From Lachnospiraceae bacterium (GTDB taxonomy: Bacteria > Bacillota > Clostridia > Lachnospirales > Lachnospiraceae): a stretch of DNA of 23,868 nucleotides. This document shows, piece by piece, positions 1-7,749 of this stretch. The notes below the pieces were generated by a model. It was not told the origin of the DNA and searched no databases. It saw nothing but the letters and a program-made list of their open reading frames with translations. The position numbers were made by a program, and so were the translations under genes. Within the stretch, counting starts at the first letter, position 1. Each line of letters starts with the position of its first letter. The stretch is from positions 1-23,868 of the forward strand of contig VSNM01000080.1 of the NCBI GenBank assembly GCA_009774245.1, written 5' to 3'.

Positions 1-935
1 ATGAATAACTTATCTGTTGAATCTAACCCTAACGGCATTTCTCCATCATTCCAGATATACATTTTATCTTCATACACACTGATTTGGATAGGATTGCAAC
101 TACTATAATCCTTATGTACGATCGCATTCAGCAAAATCTCTCGAAAGGCATCCTGATGAAACATAAACTGCTCAACTCTCTGAATGCCATCGTAAAAAAT
201 CAATGCTTTCAGATATTTCGTATAGACTAAATCAACTGCCTTATCCACCTGTTCAATCAGAGAGCCATGTATTTCATCCTGATATTTCAAATCAGCATCA
301 GAATTTCCAAAATAGCCAATTTTAATATAGGAACCTGTAACCCATTTCTCTGGATCTTTATAGAATGCCAACATTGCTGCTCTTATCAAATAGCCATCTT
401 CATCAATTAGGTGAAGATTTTCCATCAATATAGTATCATCAACTTTTGTTTCTTCCTCTGTCAGCCTTCCTCTTCTTATCGCCTTTTCTTTCAATAAATC
501 AATTGCTTCTCTTCTTAAATCTGTCACTTTCAGCTTCGGAATTGGCATACCGTCCCATGTTCTGCCCTGCGATTTCAGAATTGCTTTGTCCAGTTCTTTT
601 CCTGTTATCGTTCTCATTGTGCTACCGGAACGATAAAAATATTTACCATGATAGCTAATGAGGGATGGGTACTTGTCTACAATAATCTCAATGTATTGCA
701 AGTCATTTTCGTATAGCAAATTGACATCTGCTACAATGCCCATCGTATCTGTAACCTTATTTGGAATGGACGCCAATAACTTTTTCCTATCTTTATCGCT
801 AAGCCCAACAACATCTCCATTGTCATTCTTGCCAATATAAAGCGTTCCTCCATAAGCATTCGCATATCCGCAAATCCACTCTAAAAACTCATCATGCCAT
901 GATTCTTTCCATTCTATTGTCTGATGTTCTGGCAT
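1..935 (-). CDS. AlbA_2-domain ATP-binding protein (putative transcriptional regulator), 3' end outside window
   Basis: Reading the minus strand from ATG at 935 gives about 311 codons with no stop before the left edge, so the C-terminus is missing. Residues about 5-45 carry the AlbA_2 (Schlafen-like) pattern: TIEWKES, then ICGYANAYGGTLYIG and a D-N-G-D-V-V-G-L turn. Around residues 265-300, REILLNAIVHKDY followed by PIQISVYEDKMYIWNDGEMP matches the GHKL-type ATP-binding half seen in the family annotated as RecG-like or 'ATP-binding protein' regulators. An AGGTGA ribosome site lies 7 nt before the chosen ATG; a GTG three codons upstream would overlap it. The family is common next to defence and mobile genes, but its molecular job is poorly defined. 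The family call is firm and the function is uncertain. Confidence 0.85.
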   Translation of the reverse strand, partial: MPEHQTIEWKESWHDEFLEWICGYANAYGGTLYIGKNDNGDVVGLSDKDRKKLLASIPNKVTDTMGIVADVNLLYENDLQYIEIIVDKYPSLISYHGKYFYRSGSTMRTITGKELDKAILKSQGRTWDGMPIPKLKVTDLRREAIDLLKEKAIRRGRLTEEETKVDDTILMENLHLIDEDGYLIRAAMLAFYKDPEKWVTGSYIKIGYFGNSDADLKYQDEIHGSLIEQVDKAVDLVYTKYLKALIFYDGIQRVEQFMFHQDAFREILLNAIVHKDYSSCNPIQISVYEDKMYIWNDGEMPLGLDSTDKLF

Positions 936-958
936 ACTTGTCACCTGCTTTCTATCAA

Positions 959-997
959 AATACTATTGCATATGTAATACTATTGTACGTTTTGTAC
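959..997. repeat. Direct repeat AATACTATTG x2 plus GTAC-N5-GTAC in the upstream region of the AlbA_2 gene
   Basis: AATACTATTG occurs at 959-968 and again at 976-985, separated by CATATGT. It is followed at once by a short dyad, GTAC-GTTTT-GTAC (985-997). The block lies 24-62 bp upstream of the start codon of the leftward gene, where an operator would be expected. No convincing -35/-10 pair could be assigned. The operator role is inferred from position and repetition only. Confidence 0.4.
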
Positions 998-1044
998 TTA
1001 GCATATATGGTATTAAACTATATTTAAGAATTTTACCACAAAAA

Positions 1045-1175
1045 GCGTCTGGCGGGAAGTGGAAAGCCTGCAGTTTTTAAGGTTCCCCGCCGTTTCCGAT
1101 GCCTGTCAGGGAACCTCAAGCTCTGGGAGCCGACTCATATTTTCCGGCGACCGAAATGTGAGTCCGCTTTAACTG
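1045..1175 (-). other. GC-rich hairpin-forming element, possible structured RNA or mobile remnant
   Basis: This stretch is clearly richer in GC than the AT-rich DNA around it. It contains two strong inverted repeats. AGGTTCCC (1080-1087) pairs with GGGAACCT (1109-1116). A 12-bp stem (with two G-T wobbles) runs from GACTCATATTTT (1132-1143) to the complementary 1153-1164. A GGAGG ribosome site (1197-1201) stands 8 nt before an ATG at 1188 on the minus strand. That ATG opens only a 17-codon frame (MSAKPVKADSHFGRRKI, 1135-1188) whose end lies inside the second stem. It could be a leader peptide with attenuator-like folds, the truncated start of a lost gene, or a repeat element. I do not recognise a named RNA family. 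Confidence 0.35.
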
Positions 1176-1228
1176 GCTTTGCTGACATATATCCAACCTC
1201 CATAAGTATAGTAAAAATGTTTGCATTT

Positions 1229-1318
1229 TTATTCTCTATTATGGTTCTGCTGTTCAAGAATTTCGTTCTGTACATCTAACGCTGCAGCCTGCTGTTCCAA
1301 CTCCTCCACTTCACGCAT
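1229..1318 (-). CDS. Possible 29-aa coiled-coil peptide after the ABC gene
   Basis: The minus-strand frame from ATG at 1318 encodes MREVEELEQQAAALDVQNE and ends ...QQNHNRE. This is a short, Glu/Gln-rich, heptad-like helix. It is in the same reading frame as the last segment of the ABC exporter pseudogene, directly after that gene's TAA and four more codons. It may therefore be an independent micro-ORF or a former C-terminal extension cut off by a stop. No good ribosome site precedes it. Low confidence that it is translated. Confidence 0.2.
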   Translation of the reverse strand: MREVEELEQQAAALDVQNEILEQQNHNRE

Positions 1319-1330
1319 TACCGCTTTATA

Positions 1331-3094
1331 TTAATCTCCAAACTGCTTATCATATAATTCTTTATATCTACCCCCATACTGCAGCAATTGTTCGTGTGTC
1401 CCAGTCTCAACAATTTTCCCCTTGTCCATAACAATGATTTTATCTGCACCCACAATCGTTGAAAGGCGGTGCGCTATGATGATCGATGTCCTTTTCTCCA
1501 TCAAATGATCAAGCGCCTCCTGAATCTGTCGCTCCGATTCGGAATCAAGGGCGCTTGTCGCCTCGTCCAGTATCAGCAATTTGGGATTTCTCAAAAATGC
1601 CTCGCTATGGAAATGCGCTGTCTCTGTCCCCCGGACAATCCTATACCCCCTCCCCGATCACTGTATTCCAGCCATTTGGGAAACTTTGTATAAATCCAAG
1701 CGCATTTGCAGCTTCGGCCGCCGCCTCGAGTTCCTGACTCGTGGCATCTAATTTTGCGTACCTGACATTTTCCTCAATCGTTCCCGAAAACAATATTGTC
1801 TCCTGAAAAACAATTCCCATCTGGCGGTAAATGCTTTCCAGTGAGTAATCATACAAATCCCGGCTGCCAAAAATGATTTTCCCCGAATCGATGTCATAAA
1901 ATCTTGCCAGTAAACTGATGACTGTCGATTTGCCGCACCCGCTTGCTCCCACTAATGCTACCTTTTCTTCTGGTTCAACAGTAAAACTGATATCGTTCAG
2001 AATAGATTCCGCCGCAGTCTTGTCATATCTGAAATACACATTCCGAAATTGAATCCGCACGTCCTCCTGACCTGAAAAAACGAGTGCCTTCTCTTTTTCA
2101 CATATTTCCGGTTCGATATCCAGTATGTCAAAGACTCTTTCTATCCCTGCAATGCTTTTGGAATATGTAACGTTCAATTCCGCAAACCGTTTGATCGGTG
2201 TGCTATATAGGTCTCAAAAATAATCATTTCCCCGATTGTCATTCTGTTCCTGACGATTAATATTGCAGACAGGCATACAATAATGGAACAGATTCCTTCC
2301 GTAAAAGAAGATGTCATTGCCTCTCCCAGTGCAAAAAATCTATTTGTATTTTTACTGTATTGATAAATCCTGTCCGAATAATCCCGGAACCTGTCATTCT
2401 CATATTTTTCCATGCCAAACAATTTGACAACCAAAACTCCTGCCATTCTTTCCTGCATATAACTCGACAGGTCTGACAATCCCTTCCGCGCCCTGCGGCT
2501 GTTCTGGCTTATCCTTTTTCATATCTGTTTTGTAACCATGACAGATGCGGGCAGCGCAAGGCAGGCGACTATTGTTAAAAACACATTGATCCTGCATAGC
2601 AGAACGATATATATGATAATCGTAATCCCGTCAATCCATATATTCGTTACCACACCCCATATCAGGTCATGAACCTGCTCTATGTCGCTGCTTACCCTTG
2701 TCACCAGACTGCCTGACTGGTTCTTGCTGTGAAACGCCGCTGACATTCGCTGCAGATGCGCAAACTCTTCACATCTCATCTGATTCATAATCCTGTTCGC
2801 AACCTCCATGGAGCCTGCCTGTCTGATAAATGCGGCAGGTATATAGATCAATGTATAAACCCCAAGCAGAAGGAGCAGCCATTTCAGAATCTCATTCATT
2901 TTCTCTGTATCGGTCATACAATTCGCGGATATCAACAGCTCATCGGCAAAATACCCGATTACCTGTGGCAGAATCAGGGGCATTGACAATTTCACCACCC
3001 CAGCCATCGTAGAAGCCGCAACCAGATGCCAGTGCGGTACGATATAAGCCATCATTCGCATTGCCGGATTCTTTTTTGTTTTTTCCTTTCCCAT
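1331..3094 (-). pseudogene. ABC exporter (membrane domain fused to ATPase), inactivated by one stop and three frameshifts
   Basis: Joined in order, the pieces form a typical half-transporter of the MdlB/MsbA type. There are hydrophobic segments over the first ~180 residues, an LVTRVSSDIEQV coupling region, then an ATPase with Walker A GASGCGKST, signature LSGGQRQR, Walker B LLILDEATSALD and the H-loop IIAHRLSTI. The start chosen is ATG at 3094 (MGKEKTKKNP), which has AAGGAGG 8 nt upstream; a longer frame from GTG at 3160 has no such site. Lesions are a TGA at 2519-2521 after VTKQI, a missing base near 2205 (ETYI / STPIKRF), one near 1650 (GEG / GIGLSGG) and one near 1608 (SIAR / FLRNPK). All three frameshifts are explained by one lost base each. 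It is transcribed away from the adjacent XRE regulator. Exporters of this kind often pump lipids, drugs or peptides; the substrate here is unknown. Decay is likely, but sequencing error must be excluded. Confidence 0.85.
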
Positions 3095-3185
3095 TTCCCC
3101 ATCCTCCTTGACAAAATCAGTATTTGTTTCTATACTCATCATATCATTGGATCGTTTCACGGAAAATTGAACTTTTAGTCAACCC

Positions 3186-3211
3186 TTGAATGGAGAATTT
3201 GAATGGAGAAT
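3186..3211 (+). repeat. Tandem 13-bp duplication of the ribosome-binding region of the XRE gene
   Basis: TTGAATGGAGAAT is present twice back to back (3186-3198 and 3199-3211), and a third partial copy TGAATG runs into the start codon at 3216. Each full copy contains a GGAG ribosome site and an ATG, but only the ATG at 3216 is in the XRE frame, 7 nt after the second GGAG. The duplication therefore doubles the ribosome site and creates out-of-frame upstream starts. Confidence 0.7.
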
Positions 3212-3215
3212 TTGA

Positions 3216-4007
3216 ATGAACAATCATATTGGTACTTTGATCAAAGAGCTGCGCCTGGAAAAGCAGATCAGCCAGTCCGCCCTCTGCGAAAATCTATGCA
3301 GCAAAGAATACATCTCAAAAATAGAAAATGGACACAAAATGCCATCAGACAAACTGCTGAAAGATCTTTTCAACAGACTGGGAGAAAACATTTCTACTTT
3401 CTATCCCGTCCTTTCCATTGCGGAACTCATCGAATTTAATGACGACAAGCGGCAGATTGATCATTACCTTGCAAGACATGAAATCGAGAACTGCATGCGT
3501 TACTTAGAATTGTCAACCCACACACTCTATTTGTGTGATGAACCCCTGCAGTATCTTTTGGGAAAACGGGCTTATCTCATAGCACAATACCAGGGAGAGT
3601 ACGAAACAGCTCTCGAATTATCCAAAAAAGCCCTCGGCATAACAAAAGCTTTTGATACAATTGACGAGGCATTGGATTATCACCTGTATACACTGGAAGA
3701 GCTCTGGTCACTTTTCAACATTGCGTTTATCCTGCAAAAAGCCCCGCACCTTAACCGTTTATCCCCTATCCGCATATACACGCACATCCTAGATTACCTG
3801 CACCGTGGAATCTTAAACTGTGATATGATACGCCAGATCTACCCTCTCACCTGCTCCCACCTCGCAGACTGCTACGGCAGCCAGAATGAACAGGCTGCTT
3901 ATTATATAAATAAGGGGATTAACTTTTTCAGTCAGAATTATTCCCTTTCCCTCAGCTTCTTAAAACATCTTGAAAAGAAGATCAGTACATCGGCTCCTAA
4001 AACATAG
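3216..4007 (+). CDS. XRE-family transcriptional regulator with helical C-terminal sensor domain
   Basis: This 263-aa protein begins with an HTH_3 domain (residues about 5-60): IGTLIKELRLEKQISQSALCE, then KEYISKIENGHKMPS, the typical XRE recognition helix and loop. The rest is alpha-helical with tetratricopeptide-like spacing (for example YLIAQYQGEYETALELSKKAL), similar in plan to Rgg/PlcR-type regulators that bind small peptides. The gene is divergent from the decayed ABC exporter and separated from its start codon by 121 bp, so it probably regulated that exporter. Its 3' end overlaps the convergent lipoprotein gene by 11 bp. It is one of only two plus-strand genes in the window. The DNA-binding assignment is strong; peptide sensing is inferred from architecture. 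Confidence 0.85.
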   Translation: MNNHIGTLIKELRLEKQISQSALCENLCSKEYISKIENGHKMPSDKLLKDLFNRLGENISTFYPVLSIAELIEFNDDKRQIDHYLARHEIENCMRYLELSTHTLYLCDEPLQYLLGKRAYLIAQYQGEYETALELSKKALGITKAFDTIDEALDYHLYTLEELWSLFNIAFILQKAPHLNRLSPIRIYTHILDYLHRGILNCDMIRQIYPLTCSHLADCYGSQNEQAAYYINKGINFFSQNYSLSLSFLKHLEKKISTSAPKT

Positions 4008-5217
4008 AATCATACTCGCAAATATATCCAATTTTGCCTCTATACGACGGCTTTGCTGTCAGAATGTCATTCAATTCCTCGTCGAGATAACACCGTTTGT
4101 CGGCCTCGTGGTACACAAGAACAAAATAGTCCTTCAGGGCTTCCTCCCCCTCCTTTTGCCAGCGCGGTAAATCCAGTCCCCCATCTAACCAAAAGTCCAA
4201 TATCGTGTAGAGCGTCATCATATCGAGTTCCTCCGTTCCATGTTCCAGCCAGTTCCGCTCTTTTGCTCCCACAAAGAATGTAACATCAGACTTCTCCTCC
4301 GCAGTCACCTGTTCCTGAATCCGGCACATCTCCTCGTTTGACGTGATTGTTGCCAGATAGCCGCCTTTTTCGCGGCAGCGCACAGAAGCCTCCTCCCATG
4401 TGACATCCTCCTCAACCAGTTCATAACGGTGTCCTGCGGATGCCGCATTTCCCGTCCTTATGATCGAACATATATCGTCCAGAAAATAATAGTCCTGCGG
4501 CTCAATCCGCTGTGCCTCTGGATAGACTGCATTCAGACGCGCACGGTATTCCGCCTCGCTGACGCACTCATCAGTATCGCCCCAACTGTACTCACGAACC
4601 AGTTTCCAGTCATAATCGTCGTCCTTAAACGACAATGCAAGCTTTGCTGATAATGAGGAAGTATCCGCATACTCCCTGTAATAACCGCCGTCCACAGAAA
4701 CCCATTTTCCATCCTGTATCATATATACATGATCTGAATGAGATATTTCGTTCTCACCATAGCTGTTGCTTACATTGCAGATCCGGTTTCCCCGCTCGAT
4801 ATACGTAAAACGACTGCGAAGCGGCTCCCATTGATCCAATACATGGTCGTGAAATGTCAGGACAGCCCTGCACCCGCCGTCCACCCGCGCATATCCTCCG
4901 TCAAATCCATAATCGATCGCAAGTTCCGGAATCTCGTCATCGTCCACATAAATCAGACTGTAAGCGCAATTTTGGGCACCTGCCATCGTGTCCAGATAGT
5001 CCAGATACACCTGCTTCCACTCTTCCAGTTCCGAGTCATTCCATGTGGCAGCAGCGTTGTTTTCCTTATTCTTCTGTTCCAACACATTTTCCTGTGCATG
5101 TACTGTCGCAGCGGTTACGTCAATTTCGTCTGTCCCCACTACTGTCTGCCCGCACGCCACAAGCAGGGCGCTGACACAGCACAAGCCCATGATTCGCATT
5201 GCCTTTTTCATCTGCAT
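3997..5217 (-). CDS. Lipoprotein with C-terminal C-type-lectin-like domain
   Basis: The start chosen is ATG at 5217, with GAGGAG 6 nt upstream, giving 406 aa. Residues 1-22 are a lipoprotein signal ending LLVAC, so Cys22 should be lipidated and the protein anchored outside the membrane. Residues about 60-250 resemble a lipoprotein module I know from Clostridia, with an acidic VDDDEIPELAID segment of unknown role. Residues about 265-406 match the C-type lectin-like fold: YELVEEDVTWEEASVRC, GGYLATITSNEE, FFVGAKERNW, a central WLDGG..LPRW, RCYLD and a closing IGYICEYDS. The paired cysteines and WEEA/LATI/ICE signatures fit the family. Such domains bind carbohydrate, protein or ice, and here the ligand is unknown. 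The gene lies 61 bp after the GNAT gene, possibly in one transcript. Confidence 0.82.
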   Translation of the reverse strand: MQMKKAMRIMGLCCVSALLVACGQTVVGTDEIDVTAATVHAQENVLEQKNKENNAAATWNDSELEEWKQVYLDYLDTMAGAQNCAYSLIYVDDDEIPELAIDYGFDGGYARVDGGCRAVLTFHDHVLDQWEPLRSRFTYIERGNRICNVSNSYGENEISHSDHVYMIQDGKWVSVDGGYYREYADTSSLSAKLALSFKDDDYDWKLVREYSWGDTDECVSEAEYRARLNAVYPEAQRIEPQDYYFLDDICSIIRTGNAASAGHRYELVEEDVTWEEASVRCREKGGYLATITSNEEMCRIQEQVTAEEKSDVTFFVGAKERNWLEHGTEELDMMTLYTILDFWLDGGLDLPRWQKEGEEALKDYFVLVYHEADKRCYLDEELNDILTAKPSYRGKIGYICEYDSMF

Positions 5218-5278
5218 CTTTATCTCCTCTTCAACTCGGCAAACGCGCCGTACCAACCTTTCCTGATCTCCTCCAAAC

Positions 5279-5794
5279 TCAAACCAGATCGCAAACCATG
5301 ATATATTCCTCTTCCCTGTCTTCGAGAACCCTGAATCCCACAGCTTTGTACATCTTTACCGCATAATTTGCCTTCTGTACCGACAGTGACACTTTTTCAT
5401 AGCCCTTTTCCCGCAACAGCAAAAGCATCTGACGCATGAGCGCTGTCCCGATTCCCTGTCCTCGGTATTCTTTAAAGAGGGCAATCGCAAGGGAAGGTAT
5501 CTGGTCATCCACATGACCGTAATCTTTCATAATCCTGCTCCACACGGCGCCGACAACTGTTTCGTCCTGTACCGCCACCAAGGCGTTATCATCCTTTTTT
5601 CCGAAATCTGCCACATAAACCTGCAACTCCGGTTGTTCGATAATATCCCGTGGCGGCGCCTCTACATTCTCTGGAATATAAATCGCCTCATACAAAAAAT
5701 CGTCTAACAGCGGGTACTCTTCTGGTCTGATCTCTCTGATCCCATACATTTCCGTGCATAAACTGCCATAGTAATTTTGCATATGTTCACTCAT
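5279..5794 (-). CDS. GNAT-family N-acetyltransferase
   Basis: This 171-aa protein would transfer an acetyl group from acetyl-CoA to an unidentified amine. Acetyl-CoA-binding motif A is plain at LAIALFKEYRGQGIGTALM (R-G-Q-G-I-G), and motif B follows at VSLSVQKANYAVKMYKAVGF. The N-terminus aligns from YGIREIRPEEYPLL. The ATG at 5794 is preceded by GGAGAGGTGA and overlaps the stop of a very short upstream frame (ATGA). It follows the AAA-ATPase gene by 78 bp and precedes the lectin-like lipoprotein. The family is certain; a protein, antibiotic or small-molecule substrate cannot be told from sequence. Confidence 0.9.
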   Translation of the reverse strand: MSEHMQNYYGSLCTEMYGIREIRPEEYPLLDDFLYEAIYIPENVEAPPRDIIEQPELQVYVADFGKKDDNALVAVQDETVVGAVWSRIMKDYGHVDDQIPSLAIALFKEYRGQGIGTALMRQMLLLLREKGYEKVSLSVQKANYAVKMYKAVGFRVLEDREEEYIMVCDLV

Positions 5795-5826
5795 TTCGTC
5801 ACCTCTCCAATATTGATAAAACGCAT
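5791..5826 (-). CDS. Possible 11-codon leader frame overlapping the GNAT start
   Basis: On the minus strand ATG at 5826 encodes MRFINIGEVTK and stops in an ATGA overlap with the acetyltransferase start. An in-frame GTG at 5835 lies 3 nt after AAAGGAG (5839-5845), while the ATG is 12 nt from it, so neither start has ideal spacing. If translated, it would couple ribosomes into the GNAT gene. Its own stop overlaps the downstream start, but the length is too short for statistics. Confidence 0.2.
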   Translation of the reverse strand: MRFINIGEVTK

Positions 5827-5872
5827 GTCAATCACGCACTCCTTTCCTACAGTTTCTTATCAATTTTATCAA

Positions 5873-7615
5873 TTATACAAACGTCTCCACAACCATCATT
5901 TTCTCCCCAGAAAAACTGCCAATCAGGCACTCCTTCCCCTGGAACGCAAACCCGTATTTTCGAATCCGCTCTGGTGAAATCCCATTGGCTTCCAGTCCCG
6001 CCGCATACTGTTTCTCGTCAATCTGTGTGAGCGCATTTGCAACTGTCTCTTCCAGACTTTTCTCCCGCAAAGGCTTGTGCACTTTAAATTCTATGATATA
6101 GGCACAGTCCCTCACCCGATCAACAGGTTCCAATACCACATCATAACGCCCAAAACCGCTCTCCCTGTTGGATGTGATCTGAAATCTGCCCGCAAGCTCC
6201 ACCATCAGCCCAAGCACAAAACCGTGATAAAACCGCTCCGGCGCATCGTCATCCGCCGCGCCTTTTGCGGTGTCAAAACTGGAAAAGCTGTGCAGCGCGA
6301 CCTTATTCATATACTCGTTCATCGCATCCACATCATCGATCAGCATTGCCTTGATAAAGTTATTGTACGGAGCCTGCGTCCTTCCACCAAACCACCCTTT
6401 GACCATATCCGCAAACATACCCCGCACTTCCATATTTGTAAGCGTCAGTGTATATACCTTCCGTTTGAACTCCCCAACACGCCTGATTCCTGTCACTTTC
6501 AGGTATCCCCCCGCAAGCAGCAGGCTCCACACGGCGTTGGAACTGTCCTCTAGCTGGTTAAACACAATCTGCTCATCGATCTCGGCCTCAATGCTCTTTC
6601 CCTGCAGAAGCTCCTCCATCGCCTGCTTGACCACAGGCTCCCCGCCCTGGAGCAGAAAACTGACCAGTCCGTTGGAGCTCGTGTTCACCCAGTAGGAATC
6701 ATACTCTCCATTTTTCTTGATAAAGGACGCGATTGACCACGGATTATAGATATCAGTGTGGTGCCCAAATGTAAAGCCATCGTACCACCGCTTGACCTCC
6801 TGCTTCTCACTGCCATACCCCATGGCATCCAGTGCCGCAAAAACTTCCTCCTCCGTAAATCCAAACGCCGTCGCATACTCATCTGACGTTGTGGTGATCA
6901 CATCCAGATTATTCAGGCCGGAAAAAATGCTCTCCCTTGCAATCCGTGTTATCCCTGTAATCAAGCCTTTATGAAGGTATGGATTTGTCTTGAAAGTACT
7001 ATTAAAAAGACTACTGAAAAAAGACGCAGCCCGATCCCAATAACCTGCAAGCCATGATTCCTGCATTGGTGTATCGTACTCGTCAAGAATAATAATTACA
7101 TCTTTGTTGTGATAACGCTTCATGAAATTTGCCATAGAATGAATGGCACCTACGGCCACTTCCTCCCTAATCCCTGGCTTAATACTCTGATAATATTCTT
7201 TCTCATTTTCACTTAGGCAGTTTCCCTCCAGCAAATAACTGTTCTGTGCATACACACTGGCAATCACCTCTGTGATCATATATTCCATCTTCTCATAATC
7301 TTCAGCCTTAATCTTTGCAAAACTCAGAAATATCACAGGAAACGTGCCCTGCAGCTGCCTGTACTGATACTCCTCCCATATGGAAAGCCCCTCAAACAGA
7401 TCGCCCCTATCCGCATATTGGGTTGAAAAAAAGCACTCTACCATGCTCATATTGAGCGTCTTGCCAAACCTGCGCGGACGCGTGATCAGCGTCACCGTCG
7501 AACCATTCTCCCACCATTCCCTGATAAATCCTGTCTTGTCGATATAAAATTTTTTATCTCCAACCATCTTATCAAACCGCTGTTCACCTATATTTACCAG
7601 TACTTTACTGTCCAT
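5873..7615 (-). CDS. AAA-ATPase-like protein with C-terminal PD-(D/E)XK nuclease-fold domain
   Basis: The start chosen is ATG at 7615 (MDSKVLVNIG), with GGGAGGTG 5 nt upstream, giving 580 aa; an upstream in-frame ATG at 7699 has no comparable site. Residues about 10-290 form the 'AAA-ATPase_like' domain (Pfam PF09820): FYIDKTGFIREWW, a Walker-A-like RPRRFGKT at 46-53, and Walker B VIIILDEYDTPM. The C-terminal third holds the PD-(D/E)XK fold (DUF1703 type): RFYHGFVLGLM, then ESGFGRYDVVLEP and YIIEFKV, supplying D and ExK. A paralogue lies at the right end of the window (roughly 60 percent identical by eye). The family is multicopy in Lachnospiraceae and Bacteroidetes; its biological role is unsettled, and nuclease or defence functions are only proposed. 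Confidence 0.9.
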   Translation of the reverse strand: MDSKVLVNIGEQRFDKMVGDKKFYIDKTGFIREWWENGSTVTLITRPRRFGKTLNMSMVECFFSTQYADRGDLFEGLSIWEEYQYRQLQGTFPVIFLSFAKIKAEDYEKMEYMITEVIASVYAQNSYLLEGNCLSENEKEYYQSIKPGIREEVAVGAIHSMANFMKRYHNKDVIIILDEYDTPMQESWLAGYWDRAASFFSSLFNSTFKTNPYLHKGLITGITRIARESIFSGLNNLDVITTTSDEYATAFGFTEEEVFAALDAMGYGSEKQEVKRWYDGFTFGHHTDIYNPWSIASFIKKNGEYDSYWVNTSSNGLVSFLLQGGEPVVKQAMEELLQGKSIEAEIDEQIVFNQLEDSSNAVWSLLLAGGYLKVTGIRRVGEFKRKVYTLTLTNMEVRGMFADMVKGWFGGRTQAPYNNFIKAMLIDDVDAMNEYMNKVALHSFSSFDTAKGAADDDAPERFYHGFVLGLMVELAGRFQITSNRESGFGRYDVVLEPVDRVRDCAYIIEFKVHKPLREKSLEETVANALTQIDEKQYAAGLEANGISPERIRKYGFAFQGKECLIGSFSGEKMMVVETFV

Positions 7616-7698
7616 AACCGCACCTCCCTGCCCGCCCATGCGCCGTCCTAACACATACTTCCCCTGTATTAAGCTGTGTATAAAACAAATGTGTTCCA

Positions 7699-7715
7699 TT
7701 CACTGAACCAGTGAA
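7699..7715. repeat. Perfect 7-bp inverted repeat upstream of the AAA-ATPase gene
   Basis: TTCACTG (7699-7705), a 3-bp spacer and CAGTGAA (7709-7715) form a perfect dyad between the stop of the minus-strand aminotransferase remnant and the AAA-ATPase start. On the plus strand it is followed by a T-rich run and would resemble a terminator, but no plus-strand gene ends there. On the minus strand there is no T-run, so an operator is the likelier role. Confidence 0.35.
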
Positions 7716-7749
7716 CCCTTTTATTTTCAGTATACACATCATGCACAGT

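Noticed and set aside
446..840. Two plus-strand ORFs of 60-70 residues
   Set aside because: Both are antisense to the AlbA_2/ATPase gene, which shows clear protein motifs in the opposite strand; they are Leu/Ser-rich shadows.
1205..1210. TATACT as a -10 box for the 17-codon frame at 1135-1188
   Set aside because: Transcription would begin at about the ribosome site itself, leaving no usable leader, and no -35 is found at the right distance.
2519..2521. TGA in the ABC exporter as a selenocysteine or recoded codon
   Set aside because: No selenocysteine-type context is visible, ABC exporters do not use it here, and three further frameshifts in the same gene make plain inactivation (or sequence error) simpler.
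7699..7730. Rho-independent terminator on the plus strand
   Set aside because: The dyad is followed by a T-rich stretch, but there is no plus-strand gene upstream for it to terminate; all genes nearby run leftward.
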